Positions 41,724-49,794 of a stretch of 64,000 nt of DNA are shown here, one piece after another. The stretch is taken from IMG/VR virus record IMGVR_UViG_3300031521_000011, positions 1-64,000 of that record; one strand, written 5' to 3'. Source of the DNA: a virus. A program made the position numbers and the translations under genes. The stretch's first letter is position 1. The number at the start of each line of letters is the position of its first letter. The notes below the pieces were generated by a model. It did no database searches and had not been told where the DNA came from. It worked only from the letters and a program-made list of their open reading frames with translations.

Positions 41724-42374
41724 ATGGACAAGGTAGCAGCATATAAAGAGGCCATCTACAAGGTGGCTGCAGAAGGAAAGAAAAATCCGAATTCATCTTT
41801 TCTGTTCCCCTTGAACCGTGATTACATCCGTGAGGAGGATTTTTCTCCCGCGTATGCAAAGGCGTCAAGGGAACAGGGCCATATCAATAAGGTTGTTGGC
41901 GGCGTTAGCCTGGGTGGTTTGGCACTTGGTGGAGGCAGCGTAATCGGCGGTTTTGCTCTTGGTGCGAAAACCGCAGACAAGGCACGAAGGCTTGCTAAGC
42001 CAGCTGCCAAGGCTACTCTAAATATCATCAAAAGAGATATTTACAATGGCAGAAGAGGAATGCAGGACCTCTTTAGCCCCGTTCATTCTGAGATAGCTGC
42101 TCACAACGTCCTCAACAAGTCTAAGATTTTTAACGACGTAACGAAGCGACTTCGTCGAAACAACAAAATCGCTGACGGCTTAGTCCTTGGCGGGTTACTC
42201 GTTCCCTCAGTCGCGATGGCAGCTGCCAGTGCTCCATTTATGAAGAAGCGTCAGGAAGTGGTCAAAAGCCTGATGAAGTCAGCGCCCCGCAATAGGAGTG
42301 AGGAGAATTTCAAGGCGGACATGCTAAATCTGCCGAAGAACATCTCTCCAAGGAAACGCCACGCCGATGAATGA
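41724..42374 (+). CDS. Tagged Gly-zipper membrane protein
   Basis: 216 residues beginning MDKVAAYKEAIYKVA. Hydrophobic segments: VVGGVSLGGLALGGGSVIGG and VLGGLLVPSVAMAAASA; basic tail ending PRKRHADE. It is a close analogue of the 41208 protein in layout. Confidence 0.7.
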   Translation: MDKVAAYKEAIYKVAAEGKKNPNSSFLFPLNRDYIREEDFSPAYAKASREQGHINKVVGGVSLGGLALGGGSVIGGFALGAKTADKARRLAKPAAKATLNIIKRDIYNGRRGMQDLFSPVHSEIAAHNVLNKSKIFNDVTKRLRRNNKIADGLVLGGLLVPSVAMAAASAPFMKKRQEVVKSLMKSAPRNRSEENFKADMLNLPKNISPRKRHADE

Positions 42375-42380
42375 TACCGG

Positions 42381-42409
42381 TTTACTTGCTCAGTAAGTAG
42401 TGGTATCAT
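42381..42409 (+). promoter_or_regulatory. Sigma-A-type promoter of the endolysin gene
   Basis: TTTACT, 17-bp spacer, TATCAT, 24 bp before the start at 42434. Confidence 0.55.
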
Positions 42410-42433
42410 AGCAGTCGAAAGGAAGTGTTAATT

Positions 42434-43165
42434 ATGGCAACGGGTAAAAACCTTGTTGATATTCTTGTTCCGAAGATCGGAAGCGGTTATGTATATGGTG
42501 GGCAAGGCCAGATTTGCACGATGGCCATGATCAACACACTCATGGCCCGGTACGGACGCGATCACTATTACTTTAAGGGTTATAGTGCCGAGAAGTGGAT
42601 CGGCAAGCCCTCCTTTGACTGCTCCGGCTTTGTCAGCTGGGGGCGCTACATGCTCGGATTGAACCCAGGCCACAAGAGTTACAGCGCCAATGGCTATTAC
42701 ACCATGACAACTCGCATCTCCAAGCTGCAGCTCTTGGCTGGCGATCTCTGTTTCATCGTGAACAGCGATGGCCACGCTACCCATGTTGGTGTATATATGG
42801 GGAACGGTTACGTTGTTCAGGCTGCCAGCACAAAATCAGGCGTTATCAAAACGAAACTTGGTACCGGTTGGAGCGGCTACGGCAGACTGAAGGACCTAGT
42901 GCAGGTTGTCGTGAAACCAACCGTTGAGTATACCGAGATTAAGTTTGGAGCAAATGGCCCCGAGGTTTATCAGATGCAAAAGGCGCTGGCCCTCCTGAAC
43001 TACAACCCAGGTCCGCTCGACGGAGTCTTTGGGCCACTGACACTGACCGCAGTGAGGGCATTTCAAAAAGGAAACCAGCTGTACGTGGATGGCCGCCCTG
43101 GTCAGCAGACTCTCAGTGTACTTTATGGTACCGCAGATGTTGTTCCAAAGAAGGCTGCTGCCTAA
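42434..43165 (+). CDS. Endolysin: NlpC/P60 peptidase with peptidoglycan-binding domain
   Basis: 243 residues. The NlpC/P60 fold has catalytic Cys63 in FDCSGFVSW and His117 in HATHVGVYMG. Residues 170-235 (GPEVYQMQKALALLNYNPGP then GVFGPLTLTAVRAFQ) form a PG_binding_1 domain. The family cuts D-Glu-mDAP or similar bonds in peptide stems. AAAGGAAG precedes the ATG. No signal peptide, so export would need a holin or other route. The start at 42434 is chosen over a TTG at 42425. Confidence 0.92.
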   Translation: MATGKNLVDILVPKIGSGYVYGGQGQICTMAMINTLMARYGRDHYYFKGYSAEKWIGKPSFDCSGFVSWGRYMLGLNPGHKSYSANGYYTMTTRISKLQLLAGDLCFIVNSDGHATHVGVYMGNGYVVQAASTKSGVIKTKLGTGWSGYGRLKDLVQVVVKPTVEYTEIKFGANGPEVYQMQKALALLNYNPGPLDGVFGPLTLTAVRAFQKGNQLYVDGRPGQQTLSVLYGTADVVPKKAAA

Positions 43166-43190
43166 ACCGAAGTCCAAAAAAAAAGATAGA

Positions 43191-43212
43191 GCCCGGCCAT
43201 ATGGCCGGGCTG
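43191..43212. terminator. Bidirectional terminator
   Basis: AGCCCGGCCA and TGGCCGGGCT with A-tract left and TTTTT right, between the endolysin gene and the convergent minus-strand gene. Confidence 0.85.
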
Positions 43213-43215
43213 TTT

Positions 43216-43641
43216 TTATGATAGGGATCCCATTTCTTTGAGCATGGACAGCTTTACCACCAGGGATACATCTCTTCTTTCCATGTATGGACAGATGATA
43301 TTCTGGAAGATATCATCCCTTCTAACAAGGGCGACGGCGCGTTGATTCCTGGTCATCACCAGGTAATTGTCCAGCGCAGCCACTAATATGTCATTGAGGG
43401 ATACGTCAAATCCCAGATCAGCAGTTTCCGAAACCAGTTTTGTCATCAAATCTTCAGGGATTCTGATCTGAAGATTAACGAACGGCTCTACTGCTGGAGG
43501 ACATTCGACCTTAACCTTCGTCGGCTCCACATAAGTGACGACAATTGGCTCCTTAGGTCTGCGCTTGAACCCAGGCTTTGGACCAGGCTTTTTCCTTTCG
43601 ATGACGTCATCGACATTAACACCTTTGTCGTTTTTATCCAT
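43216..43641 (-). CDS. Ribbon-helix-helix DNA-binding protein with AT-hook-like arm
   Basis: 141 residues. The arm KKPGPKPGFKRRPKEP resembles an AT-hook; then VNLQIRIPEDLMTKLVSETA followed by DLGFDVSLNDILVAALDNYL fits an Arc/MetJ-type RHH dimer (beta strand, helix, helix). The rest is a helical tail. It probably represses or activates transcription. Its own promoter element overlaps the -35 of the divergent tagged operon. Confidence 0.75.
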   Translation of the reverse strand: MDKNDKGVNVDDVIERKKPGPKPGFKRRPKEPIVVTYVEPTKVKVECPPAVEPFVNLQIRIPEDLMTKLVSETADLGFDVSLNDILVAALDNYLVMTRNQRAVALVRRDDIFQNIICPYMERRDVSLVVKLSMLKEMGSLS

Positions 43642-43659
43642 GATAACCCCTCCATTGTG

Positions 43660-43674
43660 TTTTATTGCTTATAC
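43660..43674 (-). promoter_or_regulatory. Promoter element copy 14 (GTATAAGCAATAAAA)
   Basis: 18 bp before the start at 43641. Positions 43665-43670 double as the TTGCTT -35 of the rightward promoter. Confidence 0.65.
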
Positions 43675-43693
43675 TCCGTTTTTACCTTATAAT
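43665..43693 (+). promoter_or_regulatory. Sigma-A-type promoter overlapping a minus-strand element
   Basis: TTGCTT, 17-bp spacer, TATAAT; the tagged gene starts 22 bp downstream. Its -35 lies inside the minus-strand element, so polymerases for the two directions cannot occupy the site together. Confidence 0.65.
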
Positions 43694-43715
43694 AAATCGA
43701 GTAGAGGTGAGTAAT

Positions 43716-44462
43716 ATGGAAAAGATATCTCTTGAAAAAGTCCATCCTGCCCTTAAAGAGATGCAGGATTCGTTTGAAGATCCGGTTTCAAAGAAAGTGG
43801 CTACGATGATTGCCACTTCTCATGAATATAAAACTCCCAACATAAAAGCCGGGCACCACTTTACGAGGAATTACAGATGGAGCAATGGCACGATGAAGAT
43901 CAGTGACCTTCAGGGTATCAACAAGCCGATCACGCAGGAAAAGGTTGATAGCCTTGTGAAAGCCATTGGTAAGTCTGGCAGGGTAGATCCTTTCGTTGTC
44001 GTGAACCAGTTAGATGCCATCCGCCCACAGACGCCCGGCAAAAAAGTATTGATCGACGGACATCACCGGCTGGAGGCCTGCAAGAAACTCGGCATCGATG
44101 AAGTCCCTGTATATCGCGGCGACTACACTGGCGATGCTCACAGGGATATTGAGGAATTAAAGAAGGCAGCCAGCTTTGCGTCTGTCTATAATTTTGTTTA
44201 CAATAATCCATACCTTGGTATGGGAAAGGAAGCCTCTCAAGATGGCATCTCGGAAGTCCGGCGGCTCACAAAAGATCGCCAATTTACCATTGACCCAATC
44301 GTTGCAGGTGAGTTGGGCGGGCTTGGCCTTATGGGAACCTCTCTTATCATCAAGAAGAGACTTCCGTCAAGGAGTACCTTGCTTCGCAACGCTGGTATCG
44401 GCATCGGTCTCGGCAGCGCCGCAATTGGCACGGCTCGCACGATCAGAAAGGGTGAAAAATAA
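43716..44462 (+). CDS. Tagged ParB-fold protein with Gly-zipper tail
   Basis: 248 residues beginning MEKISLEKVHPALKEMQ. Residues 60-140 form a ParB/Srx domain with the signature DGHHRLEACKKLGIDEVPVY at 114-133. The last 60 residues are hydrophobic with two Gly/Ala segments (GELGGLGLMGTSLII and AGIGIGLGSAAIGTA) and basic ends. ParB-fold enzymes bind CTP/ATP or act as nucleases. With a tag and membrane segments it looks like an enzyme delivered with the virion, an inference. Confidence 0.75.
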   Translation: MEKISLEKVHPALKEMQDSFEDPVSKKVATMIATSHEYKTPNIKAGHHFTRNYRWSNGTMKISDLQGINKPITQEKVDSLVKAIGKSGRVDPFVVVNQLDAIRPQTPGKKVLIDGHHRLEACKKLGIDEVPVYRGDYTGDAHRDIEELKKAASFASVYNFVYNNPYLGMGKEASQDGISEVRRLTKDRQFTIDPIVAGELGGLGLMGTSLIIKKRLPSRSTLLRNAGIGIGLGSAAIGTARTIRKGEK

Positions 44463-45589
44463 TGGGAAAGACTTATATGGAAGAGATGTTCAAAAACGCA
44501 GCAAGCGAAGAGGATGATTTCGCCAACCTTATGGGAAGTCTTAAACATACCAATCGTGATGATTGGGAGAGCGCAGTGACGAAGCATAATCCAAACTGGA
44601 AATATGTCTATCCAGTATCGCCAGATGGTGGAGCTCCATATGTTCTTCAGGAGGGCAATAGATCCAGTGGACTGATCGCCATGCATCACAAGAATGGAAA
44701 AATATCCATTGCTCTCTCTTTTCATCCTGAAGGATTTGATCCAAATGAGCACGTGCGGTCCGTATTTGATGTTTCTGGATCAGGGCGCAGAAACGAAGGC
44801 TTTACACTTGATAATGCTGCATCTGCTAACTTTCATCCCAAGGGTTTTCATGGAGAAGATGCATACAGCGTTACAGATAAAGGGCAAGTTCGCCATGGGC
44901 GTGGTGAGCGCCAGGCGGTAGCTCCTAAAGCGAAACCTCAACCGAAATCCGAACCGAAGGCTGAACCAAAGCCAGAGCCGAAACAGGAACCAAAGACTCA
45001 ACCAAAGCCTGCTGAGTCACAGATGCAACAGGCGTTTTCGCAACCTCAACCAAAAGCAGCGCCACAGCCCCAGCCAGCGCCCCAGGCTGCACCGCAGCCA
45101 CAGGCACAGCAGCCCACCCCACAAGTACAGCCTCAATCCGCGTCGCAGCCACAGGCCCAGCCACAGCCTCAGCAGCAGGCTACACCTAAAGCTCAACCAC
45201 AACCGCAGGCAGCCCCGGCAGCAGCGCCAGTTCCTCCCGTTGCGGCTGCAGAGGGAGTTGAGCAGGCCGCAGCTAAGGAAGCACCACAAGCCGAAAAAGG
45301 CTTGCTTACAGCCATCAAAAAGCTTAAACTATCACCAGGATTAGCGAAGGCTGCACCATGGGTTGGTGGAGGCGTTGCCGGATTAGCGGCGGGCGCTGGC
45401 TTGATGGCGATGAGCAACAAAAAGAAACAGCAAAAGACTGCAGTATATAAAGAAGAAATTTATAAACTGGCTGGCCTGATGTCCGCTCCTAAAGCAGTGG
45501 CAGCAAAGGTACCATCCTTCAGTAAGCCGAAGATCGCAAAAGCGGTAAATCGTGCTCGTAGAGCATCATTCGTAAAATCAATTCATTAG
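44462..45589 (+). CDS. Pro/Gln-rich virion-type protein with C-terminal tag
   Basis: 375 residues. N-terminal 145 residues form a small domain, then about 130 residues of PQ/PKPEP repeats, an alanine-rich segment, a Gly-zipper (WVGGGVAGLAAGAGLMAMSNKK) and, after it, TAVYKEEIYKLAG. Here the KEEIYK tag lies near the C-terminus rather than the start. The tail is very basic. The start overlaps the previous stop (TAATG). It looks like a flexible linker protein with a membrane-inserting end. Confidence 0.65.
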   Translation: MGKTYMEEMFKNAASEEDDFANLMGSLKHTNRDDWESAVTKHNPNWKYVYPVSPDGGAPYVLQEGNRSSGLIAMHHKNGKISIALSFHPEGFDPNEHVRSVFDVSGSGRRNEGFTLDNAASANFHPKGFHGEDAYSVTDKGQVRHGRGERQAVAPKAKPQPKSEPKAEPKPEPKQEPKTQPKPAESQMQQAFSQPQPKAAPQPQPAPQAAPQPQAQQPTPQVQPQSASQPQAQPQPQQQATPKAQPQPQAAPAAAPVPPVAAAEGVEQAAAKEAPQAEKGLLTAIKKLKLSPGLAKAAPWVGGGVAGLAAGAGLMAMSNKKKQQKTAVYKEEIYKLAGLMSAPKAVAAKVPSFSKPKIAKAVNRARRASFVKSIH

Positions 45590-45598
45590 GAGGAAGTA

Positions 45599-46057
45599 AT
45601 GGATAAGGTTGCATTTTATAAGGAACAAATCTACAAAGTCGCCTATACTTCTGCTGGATATAATAGACTCTATATGACAAAGGACCTTAAAGGCAGAACA
45701 AACGTAAAGTATAAAACACCAAATCGGGTTCCTATGCGCTTTAAGAACGAGCGCGTAGATCCATCAATGTCGATGGTCCCGGCTGGTCCTGTGAAAACGC
45801 ACTCAAATCCCAGCAGACTCAGGCGACTGAGGAAAATAAACAATACTCGCCACGGTCTCAGTAGGGATACGAGAGAAGCAATCCGGCTTGGTGGAGCAGT
45901 TGATTCAAAGGCAGCTAAGGAAATTGCCGAAAAATCATTAGCCCGGGCCGCCAGTAAGGGCATGCCGCTATATGCCGGCGGGGGAATTGGACTTGCTGCA
46001 ATTGCGGCTGCCGCAATTGCAATGAGCAACAAAAAAAAGCACAAAGATGCTGAGTGA
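45599..46057 (+). CDS. Tagged small membrane protein
   Basis: 152 residues beginning MDKVAFYKEQIYKVAYTSAG. The middle is basic; the C-terminus has LYAGGGIGLAAIAAAAIAMS then NKKKHKDAE. The MSNKKK end is shared with the 44462 protein. Behind GGAGGAAG. Confidence 0.7.
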   Translation: MDKVAFYKEQIYKVAYTSAGYNRLYMTKDLKGRTNVKYKTPNRVPMRFKNERVDPSMSMVPAGPVKTHSNPSRLRRLRKINNTRHGLSRDTREAIRLGGAVDSKAAKEIAEKSLARAASKGMPLYAGGGIGLAAIAAAAIAMSNKKKHKDAE

Positions 46058-46068
46058 GGTGGATGGAT

Positions 46069-46770
46069 ATGGACAAAGTAGCTTTTTACAAGGAATATAT
46101 CTACAAGGTTGCCGACGCTTATGATGATATCATCAAGCGTAATGAGGCAAGTAGGCCCAGGATGTATACCGTGAAGCCAAACGGTGAAACAATTCTCGAC
46201 GGATTCATTGCCGACGAAAAATACTCTAAGCCAAATGTGGACCGTACTGTTTCTGGAGTCAAGGATCTGCTGAAAACCAAGGGTGGAAAGCTTAAGGTAT
46301 TGAAGCCATACCTTATTGGCGCTGCTGGCGGCGCTGCCTTGCTTGGGAGCGGCATGTCGCTCATGGAACAACGTCGGAAAAATATGCGTAAGCGCATGCA
46401 TAAATCAGCTTCATTTATTGACAAACTCCTTGGAAAAAAAAAGCCCAAACCCAAGTCTAAGGCCAGACTCCAGTATGATGCTCTGGTAGCAAGCGAAGAA
46501 GCGGCAGAGGCGCGGCGTCTTAAAAGAGAACAGGAAGCTGTTGCAGCCCGGGCAGAGAAATTCAGATCCCAAAGAGGACCTCTTCGACTGACCAGCGGGG
46601 CCTCACAAGCAGCTCCTGCGGCAAAGTCCACAATAATCGATGCAGCACCGACCATTGCAAGAAAGATTCCGAAACAGTTACTCAGGAAGGCCGGGCCGTG
46701 GGCGCTTGGCGGACTTGGTTTAGCCGGGGGTGGTGCGGCAATACTCAGTAGGAAAAAAGAAGACAAATAA
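46069..46770 (+). CDS. Tagged membrane protein
   Basis: 233 residues beginning MDKVAFYKEYIYKVADAYDD; the start at 46069 fits the paralogues and sits 8 nt after GAGGT. It has two Gly/Ala segments (LIGAAGGAALLGSGMSL and ALGGLGLAGGGAAIL) and a basic middle (KKKPKPKSKARLQY). The end is SRKKEDK. It closes the 43.7-46.8 kb island. Confidence 0.7.
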   Translation: MDKVAFYKEYIYKVADAYDDIIKRNEASRPRMYTVKPNGETILDGFIADEKYSKPNVDRTVSGVKDLLKTKGGKLKVLKPYLIGAAGGAALLGSGMSLMEQRRKNMRKRMHKSASFIDKLLGKKKPKPKSKARLQYDALVASEEAAEARRLKREQEAVAARAEKFRSQRGPLRLTSGASQAAPAAKSTIIDAAPTIARKIPKQLLRKAGPWALGGLGLAGGGAAILSRKKEDK

Positions 46771-46777
46771 AAAAGAT

Positions 46778-46805
46778 AGACCGGGTGGCGTTTGCCACCC
46801 GGTCT
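46778..46805. terminator. Bidirectional terminator
   Basis: AGACCGGGTGGC and GCCACCCGGTCT form a perfect 12-bp stem with a 4-nt loop between convergent genes. Confidence 0.85.
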
Positions 46806-46807
46806 TG

Positions 46808-47125
46808 TTACTTTAGACTAATTGACCAATCAGTATTTATGCGGGAAACCCTTGTTTCTATAAGACCCTCCCGCAGGTCGATTGCCCTTTCGCGGGCAGA
46901 AAGCTCGCGCTCTTTGATATTCGCCTTACGCTCACGGCGGACGAGGAGTTCATTCATATCACTCTGCTCCTCAGAGACGCGAATGATTTCCTTTGCTGAA
47001 ATAGATTTGAGCTTTTTTCTGTCTCTCATTGAGATAAATACGGCGGCCATCGTAATAGCTCCCATTAAGAAACCGATGCTTGCCAGAATTAGGTCCCAAT
47101 AGATAGTGCCGTATAAATTACTCAT
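46808..47125 (-). CDS. Membrane-anchored coiled-coil protein
   Basis: 105 residues from the start at 47125 (MSNLYGTIYWDLILASIGFL), behind GGAGG. One N-terminal helix followed by a long charged coiled coil (RVSEEQSDMNELLVRRERK). This layout (helix plus coil, one short gene) recalls i-spanins, but other functions are as likely. Confidence 0.6.
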   Translation of the reverse strand: MSNLYGTIYWDLILASIGFLMGAITMAAVFISMRDRKKLKSISAKEIIRVSEEQSDMNELLVRRERKANIKERELSARERAIDLREGLIETRVSRINTDWSISLK

Positions 47126-47382
47126 TACAGTATCCTCCTCAGTTGTTTTGGGTATTCCTCGCAAAGAGCTTGATCGATATAACACGTTCCACGGATTGCC
47201 TGGTTCCGGGCGATAGACATTGTTGCCCTTGCTAGCCCGGTAATGTTTCCGGTGAAGAATCTGAGCTGGTGCAACCGGCGCTGCTCCTCAACAGCTTGCT
47301 GTATTGCACCGTTGGTAGAATAGACCATTCTCTCGGACTCTTGTGGTATCTGCTGGCGGTCTAATTGGCACTTAAACGACAT
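47125..47382 (-). CDS. Unknown 85-residue protein
   Basis: From MSFKCQLDRQQIPQES, with GGAGAGGG upstream; an ATG at 47409 lacks a site. Helical and basic in the second half. Its stop overlaps the next start as TAATG. Confidence 0.6.
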   Translation of the reverse strand: MSFKCQLDRQQIPQESERMVYSTNGAIQQAVEEQRRLHQLRFFTGNITGLARATMSIARNQAIRGTCYIDQALCEEYPKQLRRIL

Positions 47383-47410
47383 AACTTTGTTTCCCTCTCC
47401 ATCTGTCATT

Positions 47411-47425
47411 TTTATGTCTTATACC
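47411..47425 (-). promoter_or_regulatory. Promoter element copy 15 (GTATAAGACATAAAA)
   Basis: 28 bp before the start at 47382, after a terminator with a seven-T run. Confidence 0.65.
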
Positions 47426-47447
47426 TAGGTTTGGAGCGCAAAAAAAG

Positions 47448-47464
47448 AGGGGGTTAGCCCTCCT
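47448..47464 (-). terminator. Terminator after the 47454 gene
   Basis: GGAGGGC/GCCCTCC-type stem around a short loop followed by TCTTTTTTT on the minus strand. Confidence 0.6.
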
Positions 47465-47783
47465 TTTCCGTGCTTTCCTCGCTGGGTTCGGATGCTGCAT
47501 TCTGCATCATATACGCAACATCGCCTGGCACCGGAATATCCCAGGCAACCTGAACGACCCTATTTATGTCCTGAGGATCTTCCGTGGGATACTCGGTTGA
47601 GTTTCCGGCGATGACATCATATACATACCCAATCAGTTTGCCACCAAGGATACCGACACCTACATTGATTGCGGCATCGAGCGCTCCGGGAATTTGATTC
47701 TTCTTTAAAGCTTGAACGCCGGTGGCGGCCAAGGCGACTGTCATGCCTGCCAGGGCACCGACACGCCTTCCTATTGTTGACAT
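47454..47783 (-). CDS. Gly/Ala-rich membrane protein
   Basis: 109 residues, behind GGAGG. Hydrophobic zippers ALAGMTVALAATGVQAL and AAINVGVGILGGKLIGYVY, then an acidic soluble tail (EYPTEDPQD...EEST). Related in style to the 9641 and 47822 proteins; function unknown. Confidence 0.65.
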   Translation of the reverse strand: MSTIGRRVGALAGMTVALAATGVQALKKNQIPGALDAAINVGVGILGGKLIGYVYDVIAGNSTEYPTEDPQDINRVVQVAWDIPVPGDVAYMMQNAASEPSEESTEKEG

Positions 47784-47814
47784 TAAAATACCTCCAAATC
47801 TGAGTTGTAAAAAG

Positions 47815-47834
47815 AGAGGGGCTATTGCCCCTCT
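47815..47834 (-). terminator. Terminator after the 47822 gene
   Basis: AGAGGGGC and GCCCCTCT form an 8-bp stem with loop AATA, followed by CTTTTT on the minus strand. Confidence 0.8.
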
Positions 47835-48097
47835 GTGTTCGTGTTTACGATTGGTGATTCGATAGGTACGATGGGTGTAGCCGATTGTTCCTTATCGAAC
47901 ATTCCGCCGATTGCGCCGCCGATGACAGCTCCTCCTGTTGCGGAAAGAGCCAAGCCTCCGACATATTCAAGGCTTGGCTCTTCAAGCCTTTTTTGCCTGG
48001 CTTTCGCAGAAAAGAATGGAATACCCCATAACAGTACTCCTGCTAGAGCACCGAGCATGCCGCCCAATTCTTGATTGACGGTATTTTTATTTGACAT
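47822..48097 (-). CDS. Gly-zipper membrane protein
   Basis: 91 residues from the start at 48097, behind AAAGGAGG. Segments LGALAGVLLWGIPFF and GGLALSATGGAVIGGAIGG; a Pro/Thr/Asn-rich tail. Function unknown. Confidence 0.65.
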   Translation of the reverse strand: MSNKNTVNQELGGMLGALAGVLLWGIPFFSAKARQKRLEEPSLEYVGGLALSATGGAVIGGAIGGMFDKEQSATPIVPIESPIVNTNTEGQ

Positions 48098-48120
48098 AAA
48101 TGAAACACCTCCTTTGCTAG

Positions 48121-48135
48121 TTTTATTACTTATAC
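48121..48135 (-). promoter_or_regulatory. Promoter element copy 16 (GTATAAGTAATAAAA)
   Basis: 23 bp before the start at 48097; terminator directly upstream. Confidence 0.65.
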
Positions 48136-48154
48136 CAACAATGAGCGCAAAAAA

Positions 48155-48172
48155 GGGGCCCTTGCAGGCCCC
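48155..48172 (-). terminator. Terminator after the 48187 gene
   Basis: GGGGCC and GGCCCC, 6-bp stem, then TTTTTT on the minus strand. Confidence 0.7.
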
Positions 48173-48186
48173 CATACTGAATAAGA

Positions 48187-48603
48187 TCAGGTATTGGTTG
48201 TGCCGAGTACGCCGCGAGCAGCGCGGTCATCGGTACGCTTCCGAAGATACATGAGCGCTTCCTCAAGCTTCTGGATGACGATTTCATTCTCCTTGCATTT
48301 GAAGCGGCCTGCCTGAAATGCCTTCATGCGCTCCAGTACCATGGCGATAACATCGGGATCAAACACGCCATTGACGCCCACTTCGTTGACGGGGCCTTGC
48401 TGGAAGTTGATGACGGCAAGAACTTCAATATCATTCGTGTCGATATCACCTATTTCGATATCCTTCTGGTCTGTGGAGTATGTACTGCCGGCGCTGTCCA
48501 ACACTGCGAAGTGATGCGGCGCTCCGTAGTACATATCTTCGGGGTTTTCATGAAAAACGACGGTATGCTTGTTTGTATAGAGCGAGCCTACAACTTTTTT
48601 CAT
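48187..48603 (-). CDS. Possible Acb2/Tad1-type cyclic nucleotide sponge
   Basis: 138 residues from the start at 48603, whose ATG overlaps the upstream stop. The C-terminal half, FQQGPVNEVGVNGVFDPD followed by a two-helix FQAGRFKCKENEIVIQKLEEA and RTDDRAARGVLGT, resembles the helical hairpin of Acb2/Tad1 proteins that soak up CBASS and Thoeris signalling molecules. The N-terminal HHFAVLDSAGS part is a small beta module. Assignment rests on my memory of the family pattern and needs a profile search. Confidence 0.5.
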   Translation of the reverse strand: MKKVVGSLYTNKHTVVFHENPEDMYYGAPHHFAVLDSAGSTYSTDQKDIEIGDIDTNDIEVLAVINFQQGPVNEVGVNGVFDPDVIAMVLERMKAFQAGRFKCKENEIVIQKLEEALMYLRKRTDDRAARGVLGTTNT

Positions 48604-48797
48604 TTTCGTGCTCTCTTTCTTTTCCATTTACGATCAAGTTTCTTCCAATAATGTTCGCGGCTTACCTTGTCCCAGAATACAATCCAGTGCGCAACGAAAT
48701 TCCATACCGGATTGGCATATGATGCACACCATAATCGGATCCATCCGATTCCAGGAGGTCCCCACCACGCTGGGATGCTGCTCTTCCTCTTCTTCAT
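48600..48797 (-). CDS. Small basic aromatic protein
   Basis: 65 residues, very rich in Trp, Arg and Lys (AWWGPPGIGWIRLWCASY, KKLDRKWKRKRARK). Possibly membrane-interacting. AAGGA lies about 11 nt upstream, and both neighbours overlap or abut. Function unknown. Confidence 0.55.
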   Translation of the reverse strand: MKKRKSSIPAWWGPPGIGWIRLWCASYANPVWNFVAHWIVFWDKVSREHYWKKLDRKWKRKRARK

Positions 48798-48803
48798 TTT
48801 CAG

Positions 48804-49214
48804 TCAGTCCTTTTTTATAACATCGAGCTTGCCTCGTATGTCATTAGGAAGACCGCCCTTCCACTGGAAGCTGTTTTGCGTGATGTAATTATTGTATGAG
48901 CTGGCAGTACGGTTGGCTCTCATCATGGCTCCGGCAGCCCATTCTTTCTCATTGGCGTCTGTGCTGTCTTTATACTGCTCATAGGTGGCCTTATCAGCTT
49001 CGTAGCTGGATATCATGGCGCGAGCAGTATCCTCAACCTTTTTGAGTGTTTCGTAATTGGTTGCATCATCAGCCTTGTGCACGCTGAAGAACCAGCTATT
49101 CCATGCTGCCCTGCCGCCCGGGGTGGCGCCAAATATAATAAGGCCAATAATTAAAATTATGGCCACAACTAATCCAATGACCTTCCAGACGGTCCCGACT
49201 GAAGGTTCAAACAT
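48804..49214 (-). CDS. Single-pass membrane protein
   Basis: 136 residues: one N-terminal helix (VWKVIGLVVAIILIIGLIIF), then a soluble helical domain with KKVEDTARAMISSYEADK and RTASSYNNYITQNSF. This pattern occurs in other phages of unknown function; it is not LemA as first suspected. Confidence 0.65.
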   Translation of the reverse strand: MFEPSVGTVWKVIGLVVAIILIIGLIIFGATPGGRAAWNSWFFSVHKADDATNYETLKKVEDTARAMISSYEADKATYEQYKDSTDANEKEWAAGAMMRANRTASSYNNYITQNSFQWKGGLPNDIRGKLDVIKKD

Positions 49215-49215
49215 G

Positions 49216-49794
49216 TCACTTTACCTCCGTAATAATGCTGGGCGTATTTATCTTAACAGGCTGGTCTGTGTATTCATAGTATCCTTTATATTCATGATAG
49301 ATGCCGTCGGGGGTGAAGTAAAATACTCCTTCGGAATTTGCTCCATAGGAGCCGTCAACATCTGCAAGCCATTTATTGCGGTAGAGGCCGGTGGAGCCAG
49401 TAGTAATTTCGTAAAATTCACTTTCAGGTGTTAGGTAACTATTTAGATCACTGAGCTTGCCCTCAACAACATCCATTCCCAGGATAGCTCCGCTTTGTGT
49501 GTACTTAATAATATAACCTAGGGGTGGATTTGAAATAGGGCACGGTAAACTGAGTGCTTTTTCGCGCTGGCCATTCACCCAATAAGCACGACGTATCAAA
49601 TTGAAGCGCTCCAAGGAATAGTTGATGTCTGTTGGTGTTGGCTGAGTTTCCTCAAGCGTCTTGGATACAGCGAGTTGATTTTGAGAATCAGAACTGCTGT
49701 TCGTGTCATACTCGCAGGTCTCAGCTGTCAGCATTACGAATGCAATCAGGACAACGAAAATCAACAAGGCTTTCAGAATAGGTCTTCTCTTCAT
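49216..49794 (-). CDS. Membrane-anchored secreted-type protein
   Basis: 192 residues from the start at 49794 (MKRRPILKALLIFVVLIAFV), behind AGGAG. One N-terminal helix, then LTAETCEYDTNS, a possible processing or lipid site, and a beta domain with DVDGSYGANSEGVFYFTPDG that recurs in phage proteins of unknown function. Probably exposed outside the host membrane. Confidence 0.65.
   Translation of the reverse strand: MKRRPILKALLIFVVLIAFVMLTAETCEYDTNSSSDSQNQLAVSKTLEETQPTPTDINYSLERFNLIRRAYWVNGQREKALSLPCPISNPPLGYIIKYTQSGAILGMDVVEGKLSDLNSYLTPESEFYEITTGSTGLYRNKWLADVDGSYGANSEGVFYFTPDGIYHEYKGYYEYTDQPVKINTPSIITEVK

Noticed and set aside
48804-49214. LemA-type protein
   Set aside because: The layout (helix plus helical domain) is similar, but the LemA core motifs are not present.
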